A stretch of 64,000 nt of DNA from Phycisphaerales bacterium (GCA_020847375.1 JADLCB010000014.1:1-64000), one strand, 5' to 3'; positions 24,980 through 34,502 are shown, counted from the first letter of the stretch. The notes: generated by a model not told the origin, from the letters alone. Numbers and translations: made by a program.

Positions 24980-26011
24980 TCAATTTTTATCTTGCGAGGG
25001 CAGATGATCTCCAAAAAAGCGTAACCAGTTTTTCGCGAGAATGTCCGAAATTGCCTGATCACTGAAACCGGCGCTATTCAAGGCATCTACCAGACGATGC
25101 AGATCGCTGCTGGTCTGGATTTCCATCGGAACGTGCTGGCGGCCAAACCCGCCGTCCATGTCCGTGCCAATGCCGATATTGTCCGTTGAACCCGTTAAAT
25201 CAGCGATGTGGTGAATGTGCTGGACAACATCAACCAAGGTGGCTGGCCGCTGATCGAGTTCATCTGGCGGGATTAAAAAACGACTGTAAAAGTTGATGCC
25301 GATGACACCCTGGCGGTTGGCGATGGCACGAATCATTTTGTCGGAAAGCTGTCGATCCGTATCGATGATCGATCGACAGTTGGAATGGGTGGCGATGACG
25401 GGCTGGCCGGTGATCTCCAGCAGTTGCCAGAATGATTGTTCAGCCAGATGTGAGGTGTCATGGATCAAACCGAGTTTGTCCATGGCGCGCACGAACTGGA
25501 CACCCGCGGGGGTCAGCGGGCCAGGTTGACCCGTGCCGCCCGCATAGCGCGTACCTTTCCAAGCCAGTCCGATGATGCGCAGACCAGCTTCAAACCAGCC
25601 AATCAGATCATCAATTTCGACAATGGGGTCAGCGCCTTCCATGAGTAAAATAGCTGCTGGAGTGACCGAAGCGGCGGACGCCGTTGTGCTTTGTTGAAAT
25701 GATTGCAGGTCGTTGTTCCAGAAAATCTGGCGCATCTGGCCATCACGGAATTGCTGTTGATACCATTGCAGTTGATCGCGCGCCATCTGCGCGGCTTCTG
25801 CGGCGGTGCGATAACCGTGACCATGATCGGGACCCAGATCGGGCTGGCAGAAAATTGTGGCGCAGATCAAATCCACCTGACCACGGCGCAGATCAGGCAG
25901 CCCAACGGTGGGAATGCCTTGTTCGTCCGGTATTTGTTGGTTGGCTGGCAATAGAATCCGTCGGCCGCGCCCGGCGTTGTAGGCCAGATCGAGATGAGCA
26001 TCGACAATCAT
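24980..26011 (-). CDS. Membrane dipeptidase-like protein (peptidase M19)
   Basis: A renal-dipeptidase family (M19) metalloenzyme of the amidohydrolase superfamily, 343 residues from ATG 26011. Zinc-ligand motifs are present: IVDAHLDLAYN (HxD), LLMEGADPI (bridging Glu) and PVIATHSNCRSI (His), and the late IGTDMDGGFG (Asp). M19 enzymes hydrolyse dipeptides, including those with D-residues. No signal peptide is visible, so it is probably cytoplasmic. A TTG at 26065 is an alternative start. Single gene; the upstream spacer is over 500 bases. Confidence 0.87.
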   Translation of the reverse strand: MIVDAHLDLAYNAGRGRRILLPANQQIPDEQGIPTVGLPDLRRGQVDLICATIFCQPDLGPDHGHGYRTAAEAAQMARDQLQWYQQQFRDGQMRQIFWNNDLQSFQQSTTASAASVTPAAILLMEGADPIVEIDDLIGWFEAGLRIIGLAWKGTRYAGGTGQPGPLTPAGVQFVRAMDKLGLIHDTSHLAEQSFWQLLEITGQPVIATHSNCRSIIDTDRQLSDKMIRAIANRQGVIGINFYSRFLIPPDELDQRPATLVDVVQHIHHIADLTGSTDNIGIGTDMDGGFGRQHVPMEIQTSSDLHRLVDALNSAGFSDQAISDILAKNWLRFFGDHLPSQDKN

Positions 26012-26561
26012 GAGCGCTGTTGTCGGATTAAATGCTGATGCTGTCAACGCTTGGGGGTCAGACAAACGTTATAGACGGATGGACGCAACGAATTGAAACG
26101 GTGAATCATATATACCAACGACACCGGGTAACCACATCTCCCGGTTAACGGAATGGTTAAACATATCCCTGGCTAGTAATGTAATCAGTATACCACGCAA
26201 TGACTCAATATCTCCACGTACGGCAGGAACCACGCACCCGGAAACAACAACGACAAAAGAGGAAATATAGTGACGCACATCATAAGCAATACCCCGTAAA
26301 TTCCAGGCGATTAAACCATATCTGAAACATACATCGTGCTTATATATGTTTCATACTTTATCACCATTAAGCAAGGTATAGGCGCAGAGAATACCTAGCA
26401 ACTCTTCATCATCCTCCAACCGGTTAGCAGGTCTGTTGATTGAGTGTAACTTAACTGCGGGCAGGACATGTAGTAATAAAAATGTTAGGATTTATTGCCG
26501 AGTTGGAACCTATGATTGGCAGCGTGGTAATAAGACAACACGATAAAGGGATCACACGGTT
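26012..26561 (+). promoter_or_regulatory. Long AT-rich intergenic region upstream of the Mac-type exporter operon
   Basis: 550 bases, richer in A/T than the surroundings, with no convincing gene on either strand. It must hold divergent promoters for the dipeptidase and the macA-like gene. The clearest element is an 8-bp perfect inverted repeat, GAAACATA (26324-26331) and TATGTTTC (26345-26352). The half-site centres are 21 bases apart, i.e. two helical turns, as expected for a dimeric repressor or activator site. Confidence 0.4.
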
Positions 26562-28013
26562 ATGCGGGCAGTAGTAAAGATATTGGTCATCATCGTGCTG
26601 ATCGGGCTGATAACCGGCGGGGCTGCATGGTACATGCGTGACAGCCAAAAATCGGCGGTGCGTTTTCGTACGGCGGAGGTAACGCGCGGCAGTCTGACTG
26701 CCACCATCAGCGCCACCGGCACGGTTGAACCGGAGGAAGTCATCGATGTCGGTGCACAAGTTGCCGGGTTGATCCTGAGTTTCGGCACGGACAAAAACGG
26801 CAATCCGATCGACTACGGTTCGCAGGTTCAGCAGGGGGATGTGCTGGCGCGAATCGATGATGCCCTTTACGCCGCCGACAAGGCATCAGCCGATGCTGCC
26901 ATGGAGCAGGCTCATGCCAATGTCGTGGTCGCCAATGCCAATCTCGAACAGATGCAGGCCAAATTTTCCCAAGCCAAAGCGGATTGGGATCGTGCCCAGC
27001 AACTAGGCCCTTCGGATGCGCTGGCGCGAACGCAGTATGATGCGTATCGAACGGCTTATGAAGCTGCCCAGGCCAACGTAACTGCCGCCAGCGCGAGCAT
27101 TGTTCAGGCGCAGGCGTCGGTTTCCCAAGCCAGTGCGCAGTTGCTGCGGGCGCAGCGCAATCTCGATTTTTGCACCATTAAAAGCCCCGTCAATGGCGTG
27201 ATTATCGACCGTCGCGTCAATATTGGTCAGACGGTTGTTTCCAGCCTCAATGCGCCCAGTTTGTTCCTGATCGCCAAGGATTTAACCCGCATGCAGGTGT
27301 GGGTTTCAGTCAACGAAGCCGACATTGGTTCGATTCATGCCGGACAGACCGTGGTTTTTACGGTGGATGCTTTTCCGGGTGAAAAATTTTATGGACAGGT
27401 GAAAAAAGTCCGTCTTAATGCTTCGATGACGCAAAATGTGGTGACTTACACCGTTGAAGTGCAAACCGACAATTCCAGCCGGCGCCTGCTTCCTTATCTG
27501 ACCGCCAATGCCCAGTTTGAGGTGGCCCATCGCGATCAGGTGCTGATGGTGCCGAGTGTGGCGCTGCGCTGGAAGCCTTCGACGCAGCAGCAGATCGCCG
27601 CCGATGCAAAATCAGCCGCGTCATCACCACCTCCGTCGGAAGACGATCCAGCCGCCGATGCGCCGCGCAATGACAGTGCTGCAGCCCAGCCAGCGACACA
27701 ACCTGTATCAACCGATCGACAGCATCGTGCAGGGGGCAGTGATGAAAACGGCGCCGCTGGCGAGCAGCACTTCGGTACGGTGTGGGTTGAAGAAAATGGT
27801 TTGGCCCGTGCGGTGCGCGTGCAGATTGGGATGACCGATGGGACCGACACGGAAGTTTCTTCGCCGCAGTTGAGGCAGGCCATGCGTGTGATCGTTGGCG
27901 AAATCCGGCCGGATGAGGTTGTCAATGACGATGCCCGCAATCCCTTCCTGCCACAGCTTGGTAATCGCAAAAATACGGGCAGTGGTGCCAGGCAGTCTCC
28001 CCCGCCTCACTGA
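26562..28013 (+). CDS. macA: MacA-like periplasmic adaptor (membrane fusion protein)
   Basis: 483 residues. The N-terminal anchor (VVKILVIIVLIGLITGGAAW) is followed by a barrel-sandwich half (ATGTVEPEEVIDVGAQVAG), a long alpha-hairpin rich in Ala/Gln (about 105-200), the second lipoyl half (CTIKSPVNGVIIDRRVNIGQTV), a beta-barrel and a membrane-proximal domain. Around residues 345-395 an Ala/Pro/Ser-rich linker (SSPPPSEDDPAADAP) is inserted before the last strands. It bridges the inner-membrane ABC transporter to the outer-membrane factor encoded downstream. First gene of the macA-ATPase-permease-OMF operon. Confidence 0.88.
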   Translation: MRAVVKILVIIVLIGLITGGAAWYMRDSQKSAVRFRTAEVTRGSLTATISATGTVEPEEVIDVGAQVAGLILSFGTDKNGNPIDYGSQVQQGDVLARIDDALYAADKASADAAMEQAHANVVVANANLEQMQAKFSQAKADWDRAQQLGPSDALARTQYDAYRTAYEAAQANVTAASASIVQAQASVSQASAQLLRAQRNLDFCTIKSPVNGVIIDRRVNIGQTVVSSLNAPSLFLIAKDLTRMQVWVSVNEADIGSIHAGQTVVFTVDAFPGEKFYGQVKKVRLNASMTQNVVTYTVEVQTDNSSRRLLPYLTANAQFEVAHRDQVLMVPSVALRWKPSTQQQIAADAKSAASSPPPSEDDPAADAPRNDSAAAQPATQPVSTDRQHRAGGSDENGAAGEQHFGTVWVEENGLARAVRVQIGMTDGTDTEVSSPQLRQAMRVIVGEIRPDEVVNDDARNPFLPQLGNRKNTGSGARQSPPPH

Positions 28014-28076
28014 TACTGAGGCGGCGTTTGCGCAAAGGCGTTCGATTCCTGCCTGGACCCCATCGACTTGATACTG

Positions 28077-28826
28077 ATGAGCGCTATGGAACTGATTCGT
28101 CTGGACAATATCACCAAGACCTACCACATGGGCGAAATCGACGTGCCGGTGCTCAAGGGTGTTTCGCTGAGCATTGCCAAAGGTGAGCTGGCGTCGCTGA
28201 CCGGCGCCAGCGGATCGGGCAAGAGTACGTTGATGAACATTCTCGGTTGTCTGGATCGACCGACATCGGGGCAGTACTGGCTGGATGGTCAGAATGTCGC
28301 GGGCATGTCGTCCGATCAGCGGGCACTGGTGCGAAACCGGAGCATCGGTTTTGTGTTTCAGAATTTCAACCTGCTGCCGCGCACCAGTGCGCTGCATCAG
28401 GTGATCATGCCGCTGGCGTATACCGCAGCGGAGTTGTCGGATCGGCAGGCGCGTCAGCGGGCGCAGGCACTATTGGAGCGCGTTGGCCTGGGTGATCGGA
28501 TGGATCATGAACCTTCGCAGCTTTCCGGCGGTCAGCAACAGCGCGTGGCGATTGCCCGGGCACTGATCAACAAGCCGCCGCTGCTTCTGGCGGATGAGCC
28601 GACGGGCAATCTTGATTCCCATACCAGCCAGGAAGTGCTGGAGATGTTCCACCAGTTAAACGAACAGGAGGGAATCACGGTTCTGCTGGTGACGCACGAT
28701 CCCACCGTGGCCGCATCGGCTCGGCGGACAATTCATATCAGCGATGGTTTGATTGCAGCGCCGCGTGATGGACAGGATCAATTTCGACTGGCGGGCGCGG
28801 GTTCAGCGGAGGTGCCGACGCGATGA
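28077..28826 (+). CDS. ABC transporter ATPase, MacB/LolD type
   Basis: An ATPase of the MacB/LolD/FtsE family, ~249 residues. Motifs are complete: Walker A GASGSGKST, Q-loop VFQNFNLLP, signature LSGGQQQRV, Walker B LLLADEPTGNLDS and H-loop VTHD. It powers the permease encoded next. In E. coli MacB this domain and the permease are one polypeptide; here they are separate genes that overlap by ATGA. ATG 28077 is taken; 28086 is equally possible and a TTG at 28068 is also open. Confidence 0.92.
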   Translation: MSAMELIRLDNITKTYHMGEIDVPVLKGVSLSIAKGELASLTGASGSGKSTLMNILGCLDRPTSGQYWLDGQNVAGMSSDQRALVRNRSIGFVFQNFNLLPRTSALHQVIMPLAYTAAELSDRQARQRAQALLERVGLGDRMDHEPSQLSGGQQQRVAIARALINKPPLLLADEPTGNLDSHTSQEVLEMFHQLNEQEGITVLLVTHDPTVAASARRTIHISDGLIAAPRDGQDQFRLAGAGSAEVPTR

Positions 28827-30193
28827 AATCATTTTTTCGCACGTTCAAGACAGCCGGTCAGGCGCTGATGCGCAACATCACGCGATCGGTGCTGACGTGT
28901 CTGGGGATCATCATCGGTATCGCTGCGGTTATCGCCATGATGGAAATCGGCAACGGTGTTTCGGCACTGAACGCCAAGGCGATTTCCGGCCTGGGGGCCA
29001 ACACGATCATGATCATGCCCGGTACCGCCGCCAGCGGGGGCATTACGTTCGGTGCGGGCAGTCTTTTGACCCTGACACCGCAGGACTGCGATGCCATTGC
29101 GCAGGAATGTCCTGCCATCAGCGCCGCAGCGCCGACGGTCAGCACCAGCGCCCAGTTGATCTACGCCAACCGCAACTGGGTTCCGATGCAGATCACCGGT
29201 ACGACGCCGGCCTATCTGGATGTGCGTGCCTGGGGGCTGGATGAAGGGAGCATGTTTACCGATCAGGATGTGCGCAACTCCGCCAAGGTGTGCATCATCG
29301 GCCAGACCATCAAGCGCCAGTTGTTTGGCGATGAAGACCCGATCGGCAGGGAGATGCGCCTGGGTCATGTGAGCATCCGTGTGGTTGGTGTTCTGCAACG
29401 TAAAGGCGCCAACATGATGGGCCGCGACCAGGATGATCTGCTCATCGCCCCGTGGACAACGATCAAATACCGTGTTTCCGGCAGTACCGGTTCCGCCTCG
29501 GCCGCATCCTCCTCCTCATCTGTTTCCGATGCGGTCAATACGCTGAACAATCTTTATCCCAGCACGGGCGTGCAGCTTTATCCCGTCCCCTCCGCATCGC
29601 AGCAGGCCAATACGCCCCAGCCGGTGCGCTTCACCAACATCAATACCATCATGGCGTCAGCCAATTCGACGCAGGAAATTCCCGTGGCGATTGAGCAGGT
29701 CACGCAACTGCTGCGCCAGCGTCATCGTCTGCGCCCGGATCAACCCGATGATTTTCAGGTGCGTGACATGACGGAATTCGCCAATGCGCTGGGCCAGTCC
29801 ACCAGCCTGATTTCCAATCTGCTGCTTATTGTCGCGACCATCTCGCTGATGGTTGGCGGCGTGGGAATCATGAACATCATGCTGGTTTCGGTGACGGAGC
29901 GCACACGCGAAATCGGATTGCGAATGGCGGTGGGGGCGCGGTCGCGCGATATCCTCCGGCAGTTTATCATTGAGGCGATTCTTCTTTGTCTGCTCGGCGG
30001 TGCGGTGGGAATCCTGCTGGGGCGCGGCGTTTCGCTGCTGGCAAGGTGGCTGGCCCATTTCCCGACGGCGATTTCCATTCCGGCGATTGTGGCGTCGGTG
30101 GTTGTGGCTGCTTCGGTGGGATTGATCTTTGGATTTTACCCGGCCTGGAAAGCCTCGCGGCTGGATCCGATCGAGGCGTTACGCTACGAATAA
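28823..30193 (+). CDS. ABC transporter permease, MacB type (FtsX-like)
   Basis: 456 residues with the MacB permease layout: TM1 (VLTCLGIIIGIAAVIAMMEIG), a large MacB_PCD periplasmic domain (~50-325), then three TM segments of an FtsX domain (LLLIVATISLMVGGVGIMNIMLVSVTERTREIGLR, shown in parts here) ending in PAWKASRLDPIEALRYE, the classical MacB end. A Ser/Ala-rich loop (SGSTGSASAASSSSS) sits in the periplasmic domain. It overlaps the ATPase gene by four bases and is followed after 11 bases by the outer-membrane factor. The set likely exports a peptide, lipid or toxic small molecule from the periplasm. Confidence 0.92.
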   Translation: MKSFFRTFKTAGQALMRNITRSVLTCLGIIIGIAAVIAMMEIGNGVSALNAKAISGLGANTIMIMPGTAASGGITFGAGSLLTLTPQDCDAIAQECPAISAAAPTVSTSAQLIYANRNWVPMQITGTTPAYLDVRAWGLDEGSMFTDQDVRNSAKVCIIGQTIKRQLFGDEDPIGREMRLGHVSIRVVGVLQRKGANMMGRDQDDLLIAPWTTIKYRVSGSTGSASAASSSSSVSDAVNTLNNLYPSTGVQLYPVPSASQQANTPQPVRFTNINTIMASANSTQEIPVAIEQVTQLLRQRHRLRPDQPDDFQVRDMTEFANALGQSTSLISNLLLIVATISLMVGGVGIMNIMLVSVTERTREIGLRMAVGARSRDILRQFIIEAILLCLLGGAVGILLGRGVSLLARWLAHFPTAISIPAIVASVVVAASVGLIFGFYPAWKASRLDPIEALRYE

Positions 30194-30204
30194 GGGAATT
30201 GAAC

Positions 30205-31737
30205 GTGAAAACAAGTCAACAGCGCAACAAGCGGCCGGTTATCCGATGTTCATCAGTGTTGCTGATGGGTGCGGGTGTTGTGATTCTGTCAGGCTGCGCT
30301 GCCGTCGGGCCGGACTATCATCCGCCCCAGCCAGTCATGCCACAGTCCTGGTATGGTCGAGACATATCTACTACCGCTACAACCCAAGCCAGCGCGCCGG
30401 ATGCATCGACAACGCCGGCAACGGTGATGACCAGCCAGGTTGCGGAGCTGGGTCAGTGGTGGAAAAATTTTAATGATCCGGTGTTGGATGAATTGATCCA
30501 GCGGTCTGCCGAGGGGAATCTGGATTTGCTTGTGGCGCAGTCACGCATTCGCCAGGCGCGGGCGCAGCGCAGTGTGGCTGGGGCGGGGCTGGGGCCTGGT
30601 GCCTCCGCGGATGGGAGCTATCGGCGCAGTGGAACAGCCCATACGTCTGGCGATTTGTATCAGGTGGGGCTTGATGCGACCTGGGAGCTGGACATTTTTG
30701 GCGGCGTGCGGCGCGGGATCGAAGCTGCCGATGCCAACTGGCTGGCCAGTATCGAAAATCGGCGCGATGTGCTGGTGACGCTCATGGCTGAAGTGGCGCT
30801 GAACTATGTACAGTTGCGCGGATTGCAGCAGGAGCTGGTCATTGCCCAGGATAATCTGTCAACCCAGCTTCAAACCGCGGATCTGACGCGGCGGCTGCTC
30901 GGTGGTGGCCTGGCCAGCACGCTGGATGTGGCCAACGCCAACGCCCAGGTCGCGTCGATCCAGTCGCAGATTCCAACGCTGAAAACGTCGTTGCGCCAGA
31001 CCATTTACAACCTGAGCGTGTTGCTGGGTCGTGAACCAGCAGCCCTGGTGGATGAGTTGACACCGGTGGGGGCGATTCCGGGCACACCGCCGGTCGTGCC
31101 TGTTGGGTTGCCATCCGATCTGCTGCGCCGTCGTGCTGATATCCGCATGGCTGAGGCCCGGATTCATGCTGCCACGGCCCAGATTGGTGTGGCGACGGCG
31201 GATCTGTTTCCCCGCTTTTCGTTGACGGGTTCTTTCGGGTATCAGTCAAATCAACTTGGGTCGCTATTGAATTCGGGCAATAACATCTGGTCAATCGGGC
31301 CTGGCGCAAGTTGGAATATTTTCAGCAGCGGGAAAATTCAGTCCAACATCGAACTGCAAAAGGCGATGCAGGAAGAGTCGATGCTTTCGTATCAAAAGAC
31401 GGTTCTGACAGCACTGCAGGAGGTGGAAAATGTGCTGGTGGCGTACGAACAGGAGCAGCAGCGTTATCAGGCGCTGGCTGTTGCCGTTGAGGAAAACCAG
31501 AAAGCGGTGAATATCGCGATGCAACTTTATCAGCAGGGGTTGACGCCGTTTCTGGATGTGCTCACCGCGCAACGCTCGCTTTACGCTTCGCAGGATGCGC
31601 TGGTGCGCAGCGCGCAGACCATCACAACCAACCTGATTTCCCTGTACAAAGCCCTGGGTGGTGGATGGGAGCAGGAACCGGTTCCCACCACACAGCCGGT
31701 TCAACCAGCGACCGACGCTGACGATGATGCACCGTAA
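30205..31737 (+). CDS. TolC/NodT-family outer-membrane efflux lipoprotein
   Basis: About 510 residues from a GTG at 30205. A lipoprotein signal (GAGVVILSGC, Cys31) is followed by the hallmark start of NodT-type factors (AAVGPDYHPPQP). It has two OEP repeats (LLVAQSRIRQARAQR, LPSDLLRRRADIRMAEARI, GLTPFLDVLTAQRSL). A trimer would form the outer-membrane exit duct for the MacAB-like pump encoded just upstream. A Pro/Thr-rich tail ends the protein. GTG was preferred because it sits 11 bases after the permease stop, and the lipobox then falls at the normal position. Confidence 0.9.
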   Translation: MKTSQQRNKRPVIRCSSVLLMGAGVVILSGCAAVGPDYHPPQPVMPQSWYGRDISTTATTQASAPDASTTPATVMTSQVAELGQWWKNFNDPVLDELIQRSAEGNLDLLVAQSRIRQARAQRSVAGAGLGPGASADGSYRRSGTAHTSGDLYQVGLDATWELDIFGGVRRGIEAADANWLASIENRRDVLVTLMAEVALNYVQLRGLQQELVIAQDNLSTQLQTADLTRRLLGGGLASTLDVANANAQVASIQSQIPTLKTSLRQTIYNLSVLLGREPAALVDELTPVGAIPGTPPVVPVGLPSDLLRRRADIRMAEARIHAATAQIGVATADLFPRFSLTGSFGYQSNQLGSLLNSGNNIWSIGPGASWNIFSSGKIQSNIELQKAMQEESMLSYQKTVLTALQEVENVLVAYEQEQQRYQALAVAVEENQKAVNIAMQLYQQGLTPFLDVLTAQRSLYASQDALVRSAQTITTNLISLYKALGGGWEQEPVPTTQPVQPATDADDDAP

Positions 31738-31820
31738 TTGGCTGGTGCTGTCGCAATGTGCGTTTGTCCAGTATAAATGAAGATCGCGCAGTACGGTTGC
31801 TGGCGCTAACGACAACGCGG

Positions 31821-33431
31821 ATGTATAAACTTCATCTGATTCTCAAATATCTGCGCAAACGACGAATCGCCTGGGTCTCCCTGGCGGCGGTGATGTTGTG
31901 TACGACGATGGTGCTGGTGGTGATCAGCGTCATGGGGGGGTGGCTGCGGATGTTTCGCTCGTCATTCCAGGGGCTTAGCGGGGAGGTGATCGTCTCAGCC
32001 CGCCACCCTTCGGGATTTCCGTACTACCAGGAGATGGCCGACCGCATTGAAAAACTTCCCGGTGTGGGGACTGGCAAAGTCGTTCCTGTCATACGCACAT
32101 TCGGATTGATTAACATTGGTAATCTGGCCGGTAACGCGGTGCAGGTGTTTGGCTATCCGCTGGATCAGATCGGCAATGTCAATAAGTTTCCCGAATCGCT
32201 CTGGCGGCAGTATCAGCGCTATGACGAAGCGTTGCACAGAGGAACCGCAACCCATCTGGAGCGCGTCGCTCTGGGGCTGCTTCCCCAGACCGATGACAAT
32301 AATCGGCTGATCTGGACTGAAGGCCAGCCCGATGCAGACCCCACGCCACTGAGTGAGGCGGAGAAGCAAATCCTTCGGGAAAAAATCCAGGCTGGCAAGC
32401 GTGCCCCCAGCTTCAACAAACCGCTGGCAACGGAGCAGTATCGTCTGGCACTCAAGACGATGAATCCGCGTGCCCCCCAGGCGTTTCTCAACAGTGCCGC
32501 TGACTGGCAGGGGATGATTGCCGGTGTGGGTGTCATCGAAATCGACCGTGATCGCTGGGGGGCGATGACCGGTCGCCAGCAGTTCAAATATGAATTGCCG
32601 GTGAAATTGACCGTTCTGGGAATTGATCCGGTGGGAACCGGAATCGATGTCAGCAATAAAAGCGAACGCTCCTATTGGATTGTCGATGACAGCCACACGG
32701 GGGTCTGGCAGTATGACTCGGAAAGCGTCTATGTTCCGTTTGACGTGCTGCAGCGCGATCTGAAAATGAACTCCGAAGTGCTGGCGGATCAGTCCGGCTC
32801 CACCCCCGCCCGCACCAGCGAGCTGCATGTTGGTATTGATCCCAAAGTGGATATGGATCAGGTGCGCGATCAGGTGGAAAAGATTGTTTCGGAGGTCTAT
32901 GTCGAACATGGCGTGCTGAGCAGCGCTGTCCCGCGCGTGCAGACATGGAAACAGACGCAGGCGATGTTCCTGGGTGCGGTGGAAAAGGAAACGGCGCTGG
33001 TGATGTTTCTGTTCAGCCTGATCAGCGTCGTGGCGGTCTTCCTGATCTTCTGCATCTTTTACATGATCGTGGTGGAGAAGACGCGCGACATCGGCATCAT
33101 CAAGAGCGTCGGGGCGACCAGCAACGGTGTGATGGGCATTTTTGTCGGTTACGGTCTGACCATCGGTATCGTCGGCAGCCTGGCGGGGCTGGCCGTTGCC
33201 TATGTGCTGGTGCGCTATATCAATGAAATACACGCCTGGCTGGGCGCGGCGCTGAATATCGAAATCTGGAATCCGCGCGTTTATGCCTTCGATAAAATCC
33301 CCAATGAGATGGATCCATTGACGGTGGTGGTGATTGTGGTGATTGCGATTGTCGCTTCGACGCTGGGCGCGGTGATTCCGGCGATCCGGGCCGGCAATCT
33401 GAATCCGATCCAGGCGCTGCGGCATGAATAA
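31821..33431 (+). CDS. ABC transporter permease, LolC/LolE-like (FtsX family)
   Basis: 536 residues. TM1 (RIAWVSLAAVMLCTTMVLVVISVMGG in parts) begins right after MYKLHLILKYLRKR, the LolC/E-style N-terminus. An enlarged periplasmic domain (~45-390) follows, then three C-terminal TM segments (FLFSLISVVAVFLIFCIFYMIV, then VEKTRDIGIIKSVGA; GYGLTIGIVGSLAGLAVAYVL; VVIVVIAIVASTLGAVIPA) and the end PAIRAGNLNPIQALRHE. In proteobacteria LolCDE releases lipoproteins from the inner membrane. Here one permease is paired with the ATPase gene 84 bases downstream and may act as a homodimer. ATG 31821 has no clear Shine-Dalgarno. Confidence 0.87.
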   Translation: MYKLHLILKYLRKRRIAWVSLAAVMLCTTMVLVVISVMGGWLRMFRSSFQGLSGEVIVSARHPSGFPYYQEMADRIEKLPGVGTGKVVPVIRTFGLINIGNLAGNAVQVFGYPLDQIGNVNKFPESLWRQYQRYDEALHRGTATHLERVALGLLPQTDDNNRLIWTEGQPDADPTPLSEAEKQILREKIQAGKRAPSFNKPLATEQYRLALKTMNPRAPQAFLNSAADWQGMIAGVGVIEIDRDRWGAMTGRQQFKYELPVKLTVLGIDPVGTGIDVSNKSERSYWIVDDSHTGVWQYDSESVYVPFDVLQRDLKMNSEVLADQSGSTPARTSELHVGIDPKVDMDQVRDQVEKIVSEVYVEHGVLSSAVPRVQTWKQTQAMFLGAVEKETALVMFLFSLISVVAVFLIFCIFYMIVVEKTRDIGIIKSVGATSNGVMGIFVGYGLTIGIVGSLAGLAVAYVLVRYINEIHAWLGAALNIEIWNPRVYAFDKIPNEMDPLTVVVIVVIAIVASTLGAVIPAIRAGNLNPIQALRHE

Positions 33432-33515
33432 CCGATCGATGGTGATGACACAGGTGACCCGCCTGAGAATGGCGATCCATGGGAATGGGTGATGGTGCTG
33501 GGTGGAATAAAATTC

Positions 33516-34502
33516 ATGTCCACAAAAAATGAGCAAACTTCGACGGCTGCAGCGGACTTGGCCCAACAACCGATTCTGCGCGCCCAGGGCGTTTGGCGCT
33601 CCTTTCAGATGGGGGATAGCGAGCTTCAGGTGTTGCGCGATTGTAATCTGCAAGTGCGCCAGGGGGAGTTCATCGCGATTGAGGGGCGTTCTGGATCGGG
33701 CAAAAGCACCTTGCTGCATATTCTTGGCGCGCTGGATGTTGCCGATCAAGGGTCAGTGTTTTTCCAGGGGCAGGATTACACGCGCCGACCCCTGCGATAC
33801 GGGCGCGTGCGCTCGTGGTTGACGGGAAGGCTGGCATTGCGCCTGTGGGTTCTGATGCTTCTGGCAGCGCCGGTCTTGGTTCTTGTCTGGTATATCCGCC
33901 GCAACATGCAACTGCACGATCAATTCTTCGCCATCGCCGCGATTGTCAGCAGCAGTATTCTGGTTTTACTGAGTTTGCTCCACTTCATTCCCAGACTCTG
34001 GGACTGGTGGGCATCGGCTCCGGAGGAACGACGGGCGGCGCGGATGCGGAATGAGGACTTCGGGTTTGTTTTTCAGTTTTACCATCTGCTGCCTGAGCTT
34101 GATGTCCTGGAAAACGTCCTGTTGCCGAGCATGATTCAGTTTTCCTGGTTGAAATATCAGGCCCGACGCAAAGACCTGCGCCGCCAGGCCAAGACCGTTT
34201 TAACCGAGCTTGGGCTGGGGCATCGTCTGGGGCACAAACCGCAGCAACTTTCCGGCGGCGAGCGTCAGCGTGTGGCGATTGCGCGGGCGCTGATGAACAA
34301 TCCGCGCGTGCTTTTTGCGGATGAACCAACCGGCAATCTCGACTTTGAAACCGGTCGGCAGATCATGACCGTGCTGGAAAAGTTGCATCAACAGCGAAAG
34401 CAGACGATCATTATGGTAACCCACGACCGGGCGCTGGCCCGGACGGCGGATCGCGTGCTCGTCCTGGAAGAAGGACGGCTGCGAACAGTGCAGCAAAGCT
34501 GA
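33516..34502 (+). CDS. lolD: LolD-like ABC ATPase with a two-helix membrane insertion
   Basis: 328 residues, about 100 longer than LolD. All ATPase motifs are present: Walker A GRSGSGKST (57-65), Q-loop VFQFYHLLPEL (Q187), signature LSGGERQR (245-252), Walker B VLFADEPTGNLD (265-276) and H-loop VTHD (H303). Between Walker A and the Q-loop, where LolD has a short link, ~85 residues (about 89-175) are inserted. They contain two strongly hydrophobic segments (LWVLMLLAAPVLVLVWYI near 110-127 and FAIAAIVSSSILVLLSLL near 138-155) flanked by Arg/Trp. This would tether a normally soluble subunit to the membrane. FQFYHLLPEL is a LolD-specific trait. ATG 33516 follows GGTGGA. Confidence 0.88.
   Translation: MSTKNEQTSTAAADLAQQPILRAQGVWRSFQMGDSELQVLRDCNLQVRQGEFIAIEGRSGSGKSTLLHILGALDVADQGSVFFQGQDYTRRPLRYGRVRSWLTGRLALRLWVLMLLAAPVLVLVWYIRRNMQLHDQFFAIAAIVSSSILVLLSLLHFIPRLWDWWASAPEERRAARMRNEDFGFVFQFYHLLPELDVLENVLLPSMIQFSWLKYQARRKDLRRQAKTVLTELGLGHRLGHKPQQLSGGERQRVAIARALMNNPRVLFADEPTGNLDFETGRQIMTVLEKLHQQRKQTIIMVTHDRALARTADRVLVLEEGRLRTVQQS

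Noticed and set aside
31995-33749. A 584-codon open frame on the minus strand
   Set aside because: It lies opposite the FtsX-like permease and the start of the lolD-like gene, has no recognisable domain, and is very His/Arg/Gln-rich as expected of an antisense shadow.
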